Positions 33,201 to 40,877 of a stretch of DNA of 64,000 nt are shown here, piece by piece (the first letter of the stretch is position 1; each line of letters begins with the position of its first letter). Origin of the DNA: Streptomyces nymphaeiformis (GTDB taxonomy: Bacteria; Actinomycetota; Actinomycetes; Streptomycetales; Streptomycetaceae); assembly GCF_014203895.1 (NCBI RefSeq), contig NZ_JACHJY010000015.1, positions 1 through 64,000 of the forward strand. The letters are read 5' to 3'. A program made the position numbers and the translations under genes. Below the pieces are notes generated by a model. It was given only the letters and a program-made list of their open reading frames with translations, had not been told where the DNA came from and ran no database searches.

Positions 33201-33514
33201 CGCCAGTTCGGTTCGTGGTTGAAGGCGGTGAACAGGCCGTCCCCCGCGATCTGGCGGACCTCCACCAGGTCCCCGTGCACGTTCTTGCGGAAACGGGTCT
33301 CGTCCGACAGTTCTTCGACCAGGTCGAGGCCGCCGACGACGACGGTCTCGGTCCCGAAGAGGCGGACCCGGTACACCGGCCCGAGTTCCTTGACCTCCTT
33401 CATCAGGTGGGCAAGGCCGTCGGCGCCTCCCGGGAAGGTGAGGGCGTGTCCGATCAGGGGCAGCGAGGGGCGCTCAGGGATCGCCTGGGCCCTGCCAACG
33501 GACGTCTGAGTCAT
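30299..33514 (-). CDS. Self-sufficient cytochrome P450/NADPH-P450 reductase fusion (CYP102 type)
   Basis: A 1071-residue fusion like P450 BM3. The P450 domain has the I-helix FLIAGHETTSGALSFALYYL, NESLRLWPTAPAF, and the haem loop FKPFGNGERACIGRQFALHEA with Cys near residue 413. The reductase follows with an FMN flavodoxin domain (LTLLHGSNLGTCAGIARDLG, residues ~495 on), an FAD domain (RHYSISSSAAASPGEVELMVS), an NADPH site (SAGTGLAPFRGAVLDRFHTD) and the end GRYVEDVWAG, nearly as in BM3. Such enzymes hydroxylate fatty acids near the omega end using NADPH and O2 without partners. ATG 33514 follows AAAGG. An operator at 33565-33584 overlaps its promoter region. Confidence 0.96.
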   Translation of the reverse strand: MTQTSVGRAQAIPERPSLPLIGHALTFPGGADGLAHLMKEVKELGPVYRVRLFGTETVVVGGLDLVEELSDETRFRKNVHGDLVEVRQIAGDGLFTAFNHEPNWRKAHDILMPAFSLGAMRSYHGTMLRVARSLIGKWDRLAGVQAVDVPDDMTRLTFDAIGLCGFDYDFESFRRGDLHPFVEAMARALGFTQEKSESIPGTEFFKRRQVERFHRDAALMTDLVDEVIRQRKASGDTSTDDLLGLMLHTKDAATGRPLDDVNIRHQVITFLIAGHETTSGALSFALYYLTKHPEVLKRAQAEVDALWGDTENPDPEYGDIGKLAYIRQVLNESLRLWPTAPAFAVEPIENTVIGGKYAVRKGESLMVITPALHRDPAWGENVELFDPERFTPEREGARSVHAFKPFGNGERACIGRQFALHEATLLLGLLVHRYRLIDHADYQLKIKSSLTIKPDGFTLKLARRTGDERRVPEVTATAATGDRIGTAGRRATGTALTLLHGSNLGTCAGIARDLGVDGEERGFTPAVASLDEHTGKLAAAEGPVVIVAASYNGRPTDDAAEFVAWLEVLEPGFLDGLRYAVLGVGDRNWAATYQRVPTLVHERLTAAGATPLLERGAADASGDFAGTVDRWTAELWTALLDQYGEAVEGVAPTAGTQDEDQGLYELQDTTESVIDGLAARHGVQPMEVLEAYELVDTSHELGRSKRFLRLRLPEGVTYRTADHLAVLPSNPDTLVQRVADRFALDLDRTVRLRARRRSRNALPVDRPLTLRRLLTDFVELQDTATQEQVAVLAEHTSCPPEKQPLAALATADPEAFREQVTAAGHSVLDLLERHRSCELPFEAFLELLPVLRPRHYSISSSAAASPGEVELMVSLLAAPHRAGEGTFHGIASHYVQTVRAGDTVQARVLPCSESFRLPEDQSVPVILVSAGTGLAPFRGAVLDRFHTDSAGTLLCYFGCDHPDVDYLHREEFEVAEAAGAVSMRPTFMHAPENGARFVQERIARESDEVWAALEAGGRVYICGDGRRMAPAVREAFMAIHRERTGAGDEESVAWLTELVESGRYVEDVWAG

Positions 33515-33564
33515 GAACGTGCCTTTCGTCGCACACCAGCAGTCGCACGCTCACCGTACACACG

Positions 33565-33584
33565 ACTTGGTCACCCGATCATGT
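33565..33584. promoter_or_regulatory. TetR operator at the P450 promoter
   Basis: ACTTGGTC-N4-GATCATGT, one mismatch from a symmetric ACTTGnTC/GAnCAAGT site, 51 bp upstream of the P450 start. Confidence 0.6.
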
Positions 33585-33657
33585 CGGTCGACTATTGCAC
33601 TCGACACGGTCGGGTGCGGGAACTAAAACGGACGGCGGAACGTCGGGGCGGAACCGC

Positions 33658-33687
33658 TTGACAGGCGACCTTGTCCATCGACACGGT
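33658..33687 (+). promoter_or_regulatory. Probable dehydrogenase promoter with a weaker operator copy
   Basis: TTGACA (33658-33663) is followed after 18 bp by ACGGTT. Positions 33668-33687, ACCTTGTC-N4-GACACGGT, form a degenerate version of the TetR site with one arm mismatch. Confidence 0.4.
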
Positions 33688-33693
33688 TAAACG

Positions 33694-33713
33694 ACTTGTT
33701 CATTCGAACAAGT
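33694..33713. promoter_or_regulatory. Perfect TetR operator upstream of the zinc dehydrogenase
   Basis: ACTTGTTCATTCGAACAAGT has two perfectly complementary 8-bp arms. It sits 52 bp before the dehydrogenase start and at the expected transcription start. It is the strongest member of the operator set. Confidence 0.75.
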
Positions 33714-33765
33714 CGCCTTCGCACCGTCACACGGGTGCGTTTCCCCGCAGAGAATCGAGATCCCC

Positions 33766-34827
33766 ATGAGCACGATGCTCGCCGGACGGCTCCACCTGGA
33801 AACCCGGACCTTCGCCGTCGAAGAGGTCCCCGTACCCGTCCCCGGGCCGGGCGAGGTCCTCGTCGAGGTGCGGGCCGCAGGCGTCTGCCTGTCGGACGTC
33901 CACCTGATCGACGGCAGCCTGAGCCCCTTCTTCCCGGTCGACGCGGTCACGAAGGCGGGCGCCGTCACCCTCGGCCACGAGGTCGCCGGCGTCGTCCACA
34001 CGCTCGGCCCGGACGTGAGGGGCGACTGGGCGCCCGGTCAGCGCGTGGTGCTCCAGGCCGGCGAGGCCTGCGGCGACTGCGCCGGCTGCCTGCGCCGCAT
34101 GATGTGCCACCGGCCGCTGACCCGCGGTCTGGACTACGACGGCGGCTGGGCCCAGTACACGATCGCCCGCGAGGACGCCCTGCTGCCGATCCCGGACGAC
34201 CTGCCCTTCGACCAGGCCGCGATCATCCCGGACGCGGTCTCCACCCCGTACGCCGCGATCATCGGCACGGGCGCGGTCCGCCCCGCCCAGGCGGTCGGCA
34301 TCCGGGGTGCGGGCGGCCTCGGCGCCCACGCCGTGCGGCTGGCCCGCATGGTCGGCGCGGCCCCGATCATCGCCGTCGACCCGCTGCCCTCGGCGCGCGA
34401 GCGCGCCCTCGCCTTCGGGGCGGACTTCGCGTTCGACCCGCTCGCGCCGGACTTCGCCGAGTCGGTACGGGAGGCCACGGCCGGGCGCGGTCTCGACGTC
34501 GCGTTCGACTTCGCGGGTGTGGGCGCGGCCCGCGCCCAGGCCGCCGCCGTCCTCGGGCCGTTCGGAAAGCTGGTCCTGGCCGGGCTGACCCCCGAGCCGG
34601 TCACGATCGCCGACAGCATCGGCTTCTGCTTCAACATCAACGAGGTCCGCGGCCACTACGGGTCCGAGCCCGAGCACGTGGAGCAGCTCGTCGGCCTGGC
34701 CTCGGCCGGGCGCCTCGACCTGGCGCCGTCCATCACCGCCCACGTGCCGCTGGCCGAAGCGGCCGACGCCGTCGCGCGTCTGGAGAAGAAGATCGGCGAC
34801 CCGATCCGTCTGGTGCTCACCCCCTGA
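33766..34827 (+). CDS. Zinc-dependent alcohol dehydrogenase (MDR family)
   Basis: A 353-residue medium-chain dehydrogenase. The catalytic zinc ligands are in AAGVCLSDVHLIDG (Cys) and TLGHEVAGVVHTLG (His, Glu). The structural zinc lobe is GEACGDCAGCLRRMMC. The cofactor fold is VGIRGAGGLGAHAVRLARMVG then IIAVDPLPSARERALAFGADFAFD. Family reaction: reversible NAD(P)-linked oxidation of an alcohol. Co-regulation with the CYP102 enzyme suggests oxidation of the hydroxy-fatty acid it makes, which is inferred from the shared operator. Confidence 0.9.
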   Translation: MSTMLAGRLHLETRTFAVEEVPVPVPGPGEVLVEVRAAGVCLSDVHLIDGSLSPFFPVDAVTKAGAVTLGHEVAGVVHTLGPDVRGDWAPGQRVVLQAGEACGDCAGCLRRMMCHRPLTRGLDYDGGWAQYTIAREDALLPIPDDLPFDQAAIIPDAVSTPYAAIIGTGAVRPAQAVGIRGAGGLGAHAVRLARMVGAAPIIAVDPLPSARERALAFGADFAFDPLAPDFAESVREATAGRGLDVAFDFAGVGAARAQAAAVLGPFGKLVLAGLTPEPVTIADSIGFCFNINEVRGHYGSEPEHVEQLVGLASAGRLDLAPSITAHVPLAEAADAVARLEKKIGDPIRLVLTP

Positions 34828-34846
34828 GCACGGGCCTGTAGCGGAA

Positions 34847-34886
34847 AGAGCCCTTCCGGTGGCCGATCGGCCACCGGAAGGGCTCT
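34847..34886. terminator. Perfect 40-bp palindrome terminator after the dehydrogenase
   Basis: An 18-bp stem beginning AGAGCCCTTCCGGTGGCC with loop GATC follows the dehydrogenase stop by 19 bp. It also faces the end of the symporter remnant at 34910. Confidence 0.9.
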
Positions 34887-34909
34887 GGCGTGTTCGCCCG
34901 CGCGCGGGG

Positions 34910-35809
34910 TCAGGGGTGCCGGGGAACGGGTGCGGTCGCCGCCCGCGACCTCCTGCTGCCGAGCCACCCCAGCAGGAACGCGGCCGGCACGGAGACCAGG
35001 CCCGGCGCGTGGAGGGGGTACCAGTCGAAGTCCGCCCGCGGCCAGAGGGCGTAGTCCGTTCCGGAGACGGTGGGCGAGAAGAACGTCAGCACGGTGCACA
35101 GGAACAGGCCCCCGTAGACCGACCACTGCAGTCCCCGGTGGTCGAACCCTCGCCAGAAGAAGGAGTACACGAGGACGGGGAAGACACACGAGGCGGTGAC
35201 GCCGAGGGAGAAGGTGACGAGGAACTCGATCGGGTAGCCGTGGAAGGCGACGAGGAAGCCCATCATGATCATGCACGCCACCTGGGCCGTGCCCGTCGGC
35301 ATGCCGATGAGGAGCGCCGCGCTGATGTCGCCGGCCCGCAGCTGGACCATGAGCAGCGGAGGCGTGATGACCAGGGTCACCACGGGGGCGGCGCGGCGCG
35401 GCCCCGGTCCGGACGCGCGCTGGGAGAAGAAGTCGCCGAGCGTGTATCCGCCGGTGTCGCGGATCTTCTGCGCGAAGGGGATCAGGACGGCGAGGGCGAT
35501 GACGCTGTCGACGGCGGAGCTGAACCCGTCGCATCCGAAGAGGGCGACCACCCCGGTCACCGCGACCAGGACGACGATCGTGATCTGCTCGCCCGCCAGG
35601 GCGAGACCGTCGAGCAGGGGCGAGAGGGAGCGGTCGGCGACGTGGAGCCGCTCCGGGCGGTCGTCCTGGGAGGCGAGGGTGAAGACCCACAGCAGGCACA
35701 GGCCGACGGACACCAGGAAGGCGCTGATGACGGGGGCCCGGGCGGCCGTGCCGAATCCCCCGGACGAGGCCCAGCGTGAGCCGCCCGTACACGGGCGCCG
35801 CGGCGCCAT
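34910..35809 (-). pseudogene. Internally deleted sodium:solute (acetate-type) symporter
   Basis: A 299-codon frame related to ActP/MctC symporters, which are usually about 530-550 residues. The N-terminal helices are kept (ISAFLVSVGLCLLWVFTLASQ, HVADRSLSPLLDGLALAGEQITI, QKIRDTGGYTLGDFFSQRAS, LLMVQLRAGDISAALLIGMP). Then AQVACMIMMGFLVAFHG runs straight into the C-terminal part YPIEFLVTFSLGVTASCVFPVLVYSFFWRGFDHRGLQW. Roughly 200-250 residues, several central helices including part of the Na+ site, are missing. The 5' end is also unclear: an in-frame hydrophobic stretch (ANAVPLAIGILLSCVPG) precedes ATG 35809. I read it as a decayed gene, though a short functional relative is not excluded. Confidence 0.6.
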
Positions 35810-35989
35810 CCCGGGGACGCAGGACAGCAGGATGCCGATGGCGAGGGGAACGGCGTTGGCCGGCGGAACCCGCGCCGGTTGTCGTGCAGGACCTTGCGGA
35901 GGGCTTCCGCGTGCTGCGGTGGGACGTCGGGCGGCCGCTGGGGGGGGTGGGGCGCGATTCGAAGGCGGAGCGCACAGGGACCTCTCAGA

Positions 35990-36012
35990 GAAATCGATCT
36001 CGATTCGATTTC
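35990..36012. promoter_or_regulatory. Inverted repeat upstream of the SpoIIE-type phosphatase gene
   Basis: GAAATCGA-N7-TCGATTTC, perfect 8-bp arms, just upstream of the predicted -35 at 36024. It resembles a repressor or activator site; the binding protein is unknown. Confidence 0.5.
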
Positions 36013-36023
36013 AGTTTCTGGAG

Positions 36024-36053
36024 TTGACGGCTCCGGTGCGGCGCTGTCAAGAT
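36024..36053 (+). promoter_or_regulatory. Predicted promoter of the phosphatase gene
   Basis: TTGACG (36024-36029), 18-bp spacer, CAAGAT (36048-36053), 49 bp before ATG 36102. Confidence 0.4.
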
Positions 36054-36101
36054 CCCGCCGGTCGGCGGGCAGGGAGATCGGCCGGAAGGTACGTTTCCGT
36101 T

Positions 36102-38255
36102 ATGGAGACGGATGTCGCCGCGTTCCTGCGTCGCCTGGCTCAAGAGCTCCGGCCGCGGATCGACAGCTCGGCCGACACCTTGCTGCGTCGGATGCGCGAG
36201 GAGCTTCCCGAACTGGAGGAGCACGGGGATCTGGCCCTCCTCACGGCGGTGGAGACGGCCGGGCACGTGGCCGCCTTCCTGGACATGATCGAGCGGGGCC
36301 TCGATGCCGCCGAGCTCGTCTTCCCTCCCGAAGCCCTGGACGTCACCCGCGAGTCCGCCCGGCGCGGGGTGCCCCTGAGCCTGCTCCTGCGGGCCTACCG
36401 GCTCGGCCACCTCACCCTCCTCGAACAGGTGCGGGAGCAGGCCACCCGGCTCACCGACGACTGGCGGCTCATCGACGACGCGACGATGCGCCTGGTCGCC
36501 ATGGCCTTCGCGTACGTGGACCGGGGATCGGAAGAGGTCGTCACCGCTTACCAGGAGGAGCGCGACCGCAGGCTGCAGCGGCGACTCCTCCTGACCAACG
36601 AGGCGAGCGCGCGCATCGGGAGCACGCTCGACATCGCCCGCACCGCCCAGGAGCTGGCGGAGGTCGGCACCGAGGATTTCGCCGACCTCGTCGCCGTCGA
36701 CCTCCTCGACTCCGTCCTCCACGAGGACGGCACGACACAGCCGGCCGAGGCCCAGCCGTCGCTGCGCCGCGTCGCGCAACTGCCCGCCCCCCACAAGGCC
36801 CTCCCGGTCGCCACGGGGCGCACGCACGCCTTCGCGGCGGAGTCGGAGCCGGCCGGGGTCCTGAGCACCGGGCAACCCCTCCTGCACCAGGTGACGGCAC
36901 CCCCCGCCCCCGCGTGGTGGACCCCGGCCGAGGAACGGGAGGCACCCCACGACGACGACGCGTTCCACTCCGCCCTGCTGCTCCCCCTCCAGGCGCGCGG
37001 GCAGACCCTGGGCCTCGTCCACTTCTTCCGCGGCCGGGCCGCGGCACCGTTCGACGAGGACGACCTCCTCCTGGCCCAGGAGATCGCGGCCAGGGCCGCG
37101 GTGTCCACCGACAACGCCCGCCGGTACACGCACGAGCGGCTGACCGCGCTCACGCTCCAGCGCAGCCTGCTGCCCCGGCACACGGTGGAGCAGTCGGCCG
37201 TCGAGACGGCTTCCCGCTACCTGCCCAGCGGCTCCCGCGCGGGCGTGGGCGGCGACTGGTACGACGTGATCCCGCTGTCCGGGGCCCGCGTGGCGCTCGT
37301 CGTGGGCGACGTCGTCGGCCGCGGTCTCCACGCCGCCGCGACCATGGGACGGCTGCGCACGGCCGTCCGCGCCTTCGCCGACATCGACCTGATGCCCGAC
37401 GAACTGCTCACCCACCTCGACGACGTGGTCATCCGGCTGCAGCGCGAGGAGGCGCGGGACGACGGCGAGCTCAGCGCCACCTGCCTGTACGCGATCTACG
37501 ACCCGGTGTCCCGCGCGTGCTCGCTCGCCAGCGCCGGACACGTACTGCCGGCCGTGGGCACGCCTCCGACCGCCGGCGCGCCCCGCTCGGTCGACTTCCC
37601 CGAGATGCCCATCGGACCGCCCCTCGGCCTGGGCGGACTGCCGTTCGAGACTGCCCAGTTCGAGCTTCCGGAGGGCAGCCTCCTCGCGCTGTACACCGAC
37701 GGCCTGATCCAGAACCGGACGCGTGACGTGGACGCCGCGCGCGCCGTCCTGAGCGACGTCCTGGCCCGGGCCCCGGAGGAACCGGGGGAGGTCTGCGACC
37801 GGCTGTTGTCCGAGCTGCTGCCCGAGCAGCCGACGGACGACGTCGCCCTCCTCGTCGCCCGCACCCGGGCGCTCGACCCGGAGCACGTCGCCACGCTCGA
37901 CGTGCCGTCCGATCCGGCCGCGGTCGCCGGGGCCCGCGCCTTCGCGTCCGAGCGGCTCACCGCCTGGGGACTCGACGAACTGTCCTTCGCCACGGAACTC
38001 GTGGTCAGCGAACTGGTGACGAACGCGATCCGCTACGGCAGACCCCCCGTCCAACTGCGACTGATCCTCCAGACCACGCTCACCTGCGAGGTCTTCGACG
38101 CCAGCAGCACCGCCCCGCACCTGCGCAGGGCCCGGACCTTCGACGAGGGCGGCCGCGGTCTGCTGCTCGTCGCCCAGCTGGCCGAGCGCTGGGGCACCCG
38201 GCACAACCGCGAGGGCAAGGTCATCTGGGCCGAACAGGCCCTTCCCCCGGCCTGA
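36102..38255 (+). CDS. Multidomain SpoIIE-type serine phosphatase with GAF and HATPase domains
   Basis: A 717-residue signalling protein. Residues ~1-165 are all-helical and resemble the RsbRD-type N-terminal sensor (PRIDSSADTLLRRMREELPELEEHGDL). A GAF-like region follows to ~345 (ALLLPLQARGQTLGLVHFFRG). The PP2C/SpoIIE phosphatase domain has LPSGSRAGVGGDWYDVIPL and VVGDVVGRGLHAAATMGRLRTA (metal Asp residues), then DGELSATCLYAIYD and GSLLALYTDGLIQNRTR. The C-terminus is a GHKL ATPase (ELVVSELVTNAIRYGRPPVQL, EGGRGLLLVAQLAERWGTR). Such proteins act on anti-sigma-antagonist switches; phosphatase and kinase modules in one chain fit sigma-B-like stress control. ATG 36102 is the first good start. 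Confidence 0.9.
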   Translation: METDVAAFLRRLAQELRPRIDSSADTLLRRMREELPELEEHGDLALLTAVETAGHVAAFLDMIERGLDAAELVFPPEALDVTRESARRGVPLSLLLRAYRLGHLTLLEQVREQATRLTDDWRLIDDATMRLVAMAFAYVDRGSEEVVTAYQEERDRRLQRRLLLTNEASARIGSTLDIARTAQELAEVGTEDFADLVAVDLLDSVLHEDGTTQPAEAQPSLRRVAQLPAPHKALPVATGRTHAFAAESEPAGVLSTGQPLLHQVTAPPAPAWWTPAEEREAPHDDDAFHSALLLPLQARGQTLGLVHFFRGRAAAPFDEDDLLLAQEIAARAAVSTDNARRYTHERLTALTLQRSLLPRHTVEQSAVETASRYLPSGSRAGVGGDWYDVIPLSGARVALVVGDVVGRGLHAAATMGRLRTAVRAFADIDLMPDELLTHLDDVVIRLQREEARDDGELSATCLYAIYDPVSRACSLASAGHVLPAVGTPPTAGAPRSVDFPEMPIGPPLGLGGLPFETAQFELPEGSLLALYTDGLIQNRTRDVDAARAVLSDVLARAPEEPGEVCDRLLSELLPEQPTDDVALLVARTRALDPEHVATLDVPSDPAAVAGARAFASERLTAWGLDELSFATELVVSELVTNAIRYGRPPVQLRLILQTTLTCEVFDASSTAPHLRRARTFDEGGRGLLLVAQLAERWGTRHNREGKVIWAEQALPPA

Positions 38256-38586
38256 TCCGCACGACGGGACTCGGGCACGGCAGGCCCGGCGCATCGCGGC
38301 GGTCGTCTCGCTGACGCCCGCGACGGACGGCGTCGCCACGCTGACGCAGCTCGTGCGGCACGGCGGCATCGGCCGGCTCGCCCGCCTGGCCGGGGCAGCA
38401 GCAGACGCTCGCCGATCAGCTCGAGTTCCTCACGCACGCCCTGGATCCGGTGCGCTCGCCCCGGCAGCGGGGCAGCCACCGGGCCGGCGGGATCTGACGG
38501 TCCGGTGGCCCGCCGGGCCACCGGACGACCGCTCCACACGCCTTCGTCGGCGACCACGCACCATTCGTTCAAGGGACGGAACGAAC
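38256..38586. other. Non-coding or decayed spacer after the phosphatase gene
   Basis: No intact gene is seen in these 331 bp. One plus-strand frame reads QTLADQLEFLTHALDPVRSP before a stop near 38498 and could be the tail of a lost regulator, but this is too short to assign. A hairpin terminator lies at 38500-38526. Confidence 0.4.
38500..38526. terminator. Hairpin downstream of the phosphatase gene
   Basis: GTCCGGTGGCCC pairs perfectly with GGGCCACCGGAC over a 3-nt loop. Confidence 0.7.
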
Positions 38587-38847
38587 ATGTACGACTACGT
38601 CATCGTCGGTGCCGGATCCGCGGGCTGCGTCCTCGCGTCGCGCCTGTCCGAGGGCCCGGACGTCCGGGTCGCGCTGATCGAGGCCGGCGGCCCCGACACC
38701 CGGCGTCACCTGTTCCTCCTGGGCGGTGCCGGTCCGCTGATCGCCCCTCCGGTCCGCTTCGTCATGCCGGAGCCGGTGCGCCGGCAGGCGTCCCAGGGTG
38801 TTTCCTCGAAGGGGTCACCACCGACAGCGCCCCAGTCAGAAAGGTAG
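38587..38847 (+). pseudogene. Truncated GMC oxidoreductase (N-terminal FAD-binding remnant)
   Basis: An 86-codon frame starting MYDYVIVGAGSAGCVLASRLSEG with VRVALIEAGGPDT, the exact start of glucose-methanol-choline oxidoreductases such as choline dehydrogenase. The similarity is lost after about 40-45 residues, and the rest (LGGAGPLIAPPVRFVMPEPVRRQ...) is not recognisable GMC sequence. Full-length members are over 500 residues, so this is a remnant. It stops 3 bp before the metallo-hydrolase start. Confidence 0.7.
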
Positions 38848-38850
38848 GAG

Positions 38851-39726
38851 ATGCAAGAGGAATACGACGGGGTCCGTGTGCTCGTAGGACCTCACCGAGG
38901 CGCGTATCCCCACGCCAACTCGCTGCTCGTGCGCGGCACAGCCGAGTCGCTGGTCGTCGACCCGTCGCTGTCTCTGGTCACCGACCCCCCACCGGCGGAC
39001 GCGGTCCTGGTCAGCCATGCCCACGAGGACCACATCGCCGGCCTGGCCGGCTACGACGCGCCGGTCCGGGTCCACCGCGCCGACCTCGACGCACTGCGCT
39101 CCCGCGAGAGCATGGTCGCGGGCCTCGGCCTCCCGCCCGAGGCCGTGCCCGCCGTCGACCGGATGCTGCGCGACGAGTTCCACGTCCACGGCCGCCCGGA
39201 CGCCCAGGGCTTCGATGACGGCACCGTGTTCGACCTCGGCGGGCGCACGGTGACGGTCGTCCACCTCCCCGGCCACACGGCCGGCCACAGCGGCTTCCTC
39301 GTCGAACCCGACGGCTTCCTCTTCGTCGCGGACATCGACCTCACGTCCTTCGGCCCGTACTACGGCGACCCCGGAAGCAGCCTCGACGCCTTCGAGGCCT
39401 CGATGCGCCGCTGCCGCGAGATCGACGCCCGCTGGTACGGCACGTCCCACCAGAAGGGCGTGATCGAGGGCGCGGCGGAGTTCCGCCGCCGCCTCGACGC
39501 GTTCGAGGAGGTGGTGCGGAAGCGGGACACCGCGCTCCTCGGCCTCCTGCGCGAACCCCGCACGGTCGAGGACATCGTCGGACACCGCCTGGTCTACCGC
39601 CCCCATGTCGAAGCCCCGCACGTGGAACCGGTGGAACGACGGACGGCGGTACGCCACCTGGACCGGCTGACTCGAGCCGGACTCGTCACCGAGGTGGAGG
39701 CGGGGAGGTACCGCGCCTCCCGCTGA
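38851..39726 (+). CDS. MBL-fold metallo-hydrolase with C-terminal winged helix
   Basis: A 291-residue metallo-beta-lactamase-fold enzyme. Zinc ligands are visible in LVSHAHEDHIAGLAG (HxHxDH), HLPGHTAGHSGFLV (His) and FLFVADIDLTSFGPYYGD (Asp). The C-terminus (EPRTVEDIVGHRLVY..., RTAVRHLDRLTRAGLVTEVEAGRYR) is a winged helix like that of LACTB2-type hydrolases. ATG 38851 has GGTAGGAG immediately upstream. The substrate (thioester, lactone, nucleic acid) cannot be told from sequence. Confidence 0.9.
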   Translation: MQEEYDGVRVLVGPHRGAYPHANSLLVRGTAESLVVDPSLSLVTDPPPADAVLVSHAHEDHIAGLAGYDAPVRVHRADLDALRSRESMVAGLGLPPEAVPAVDRMLRDEFHVHGRPDAQGFDDGTVFDLGGRTVTVVHLPGHTAGHSGFLVEPDGFLFVADIDLTSFGPYYGDPGSSLDAFEASMRRCREIDARWYGTSHQKGVIEGAAEFRRRLDAFEEVVRKRDTALLGLLREPRTVEDIVGHRLVYRPHVEAPHVEPVERRTAVRHLDRLTRAGLVTEVEAGRYRASR

Positions 39727-39735
39727 GTGGTCGCC

Positions 39736-39770
39736 TGGCCGACGGGGGTTCGCCGAGACTCCGTCGGCCA
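39736..39770. terminator. Hairpin between MBL and pirin genes
   Basis: TGGCCGACGG pairs with CCGTCGGCCA over a 15-nt loop between convergent genes. Confidence 0.6.
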
Positions 39771-39808
39771 CCCCGCCCCTGCATCGACTCGGGAGAGGAA
39801 ACCCCAGG

Positions 39809-40774
39809 TCAGCGCACCCGCCCCCGGGCCTTCAGCTGCGTCGCCGGGACCTCCGGGGCGTCCAGGCGGTCGCCGTCGTAGCCCTTCACCTCGCCGAAGC
39901 GGTCGCTCTTCATCCAGTCCTCGCGGGCCTGGCGGATCTCCTCGTCCGTGCGGCCCACGAAGTTCCACCACATGACGAGTTCCTCCTCGAAGGGCTCTCC
40001 GCCGAGGAGCATCAGGCCCGCGTCCGAGAGGGCGCGGAGGGGGAGCCCGGTGCGGCCGCAGCCGAGGTAGAGCATGGAGCCGGGGAGGACGGGGACGCCG
40101 TCGACGTGGGCCTCGCCGGACATGGCGAGGACCGCGTACTCGAAGTCGGGGTCCAGGGGCAGGTTCGTCTCGGCGCCCGCCGTGAGGGCGAGGTCCGCGC
40201 CGACGAGCGGGGTGTACGTGGTGCCGGGCGAGGTGGCGCCGTCGAGGGTGCCGAGGATGACGGTGGCGGTGAGGCCCGGGGCGGTGACCCGGGGCAGTTC
40301 GGCGTGGTGCTGGAAGTGGGGTTCGACGTGCCGGTGGGTGTCGGGGAGGGCGACCCAGAGCTGCGCGCCGTGCAGGAAGCGGGCGTGCGGCCGGGGACTC
40401 TCCTCCGAGTGGGAGATCGCCCGGCCGGAGGTCATGAGGCCCAGTTCGCGCGGGCGGATCGTCTGGAGGCTGCCCGTGGAGTCGCGGTGGAGCACCTCCC
40501 CCTCGTGGAGCCAGCTGACGGTCTGCAGGCCCATGTGCGGGTGCGGCGGGACCTGCATGCCGGGCTCGTCGGCGATGTCGTCGGGGCCGTAGTGGTCGAC
40601 GAAGGCCCAGGCCCCGACCATCCGCCGGCCCAGGTTCGGGAGCAGCCTGCGGACCTCGGTCGATTCGCCGAGCTGGACGCGGCGGGGGCTGAGCAGCTCC
40701 CGTACCGGCTCGGCGACGACGAAGCCACGGCCGCCGCACACGGTCAGCGCGGCCTGACGATCAAGATTGCTCAT
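39809..40774 (-). CDS. Pirin family protein
   Basis: A 321-residue bicupin of the pirin family. The N-terminal cupin carries the metal-binding pattern VPPHPHMGLQTVSWLHEGEVLHRDSTGS (two His, one His, and Glu), preceded by RRMVGAWAFVDHYGPDD. The C-terminal cupin is EYAVLAMSGEAHVDGVPVLPGSMLYLGCG and the end has GGEPFEEELVMWWNFVGRTDEEI, a strong pirin mark. Some pirins are quercetinase-like dioxygenases, others modulate enzymes. ATG 40774 has only a distant AAGGATGGG upstream. Confidence 0.93.
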   Translation of the reverse strand: MSNLDRQAALTVCGGRGFVVAEPVRELLSPRRVQLGESTEVRRLLPNLGRRMVGAWAFVDHYGPDDIADEPGMQVPPHPHMGLQTVSWLHEGEVLHRDSTGSLQTIRPRELGLMTSGRAISHSEESPRPHARFLHGAQLWVALPDTHRHVEPHFQHHAELPRVTAPGLTATVILGTLDGATSPGTTYTPLVGADLALTAGAETNLPLDPDFEYAVLAMSGEAHVDGVPVLPGSMLYLGCGRTGLPLRALSDAGLMLLGGEPFEEELVMWWNFVGRTDEEIRQAREDWMKSDRFGEVKGYDGDRLDAPEVPATQLKARGRVR

Positions 40775-40877
40775 GTCACTCAACCCATCCTTGATGGAAT
40801 GTTCAACTAGATGGCGGTGTTGACCTGGTCGACACCCCACAGGGTGGCAGATCCGGAGCTCTGGAAAGGGAGAGCAA

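Noticed and set aside
33658..33692. Classical TTGACA/TTAAAC promoter for the dehydrogenase
   Set aside because: The spacing between these two elements is 23 bp, too long; I kept ACGGTT at 18 bp as the likelier -10 with modest confidence.
38033..38572. Minus-strand 179-codon frame over the phosphatase 3' end and spacer
   Set aside because: Most of it is antisense to the HATPase domain, and the translation has no recognisable family.
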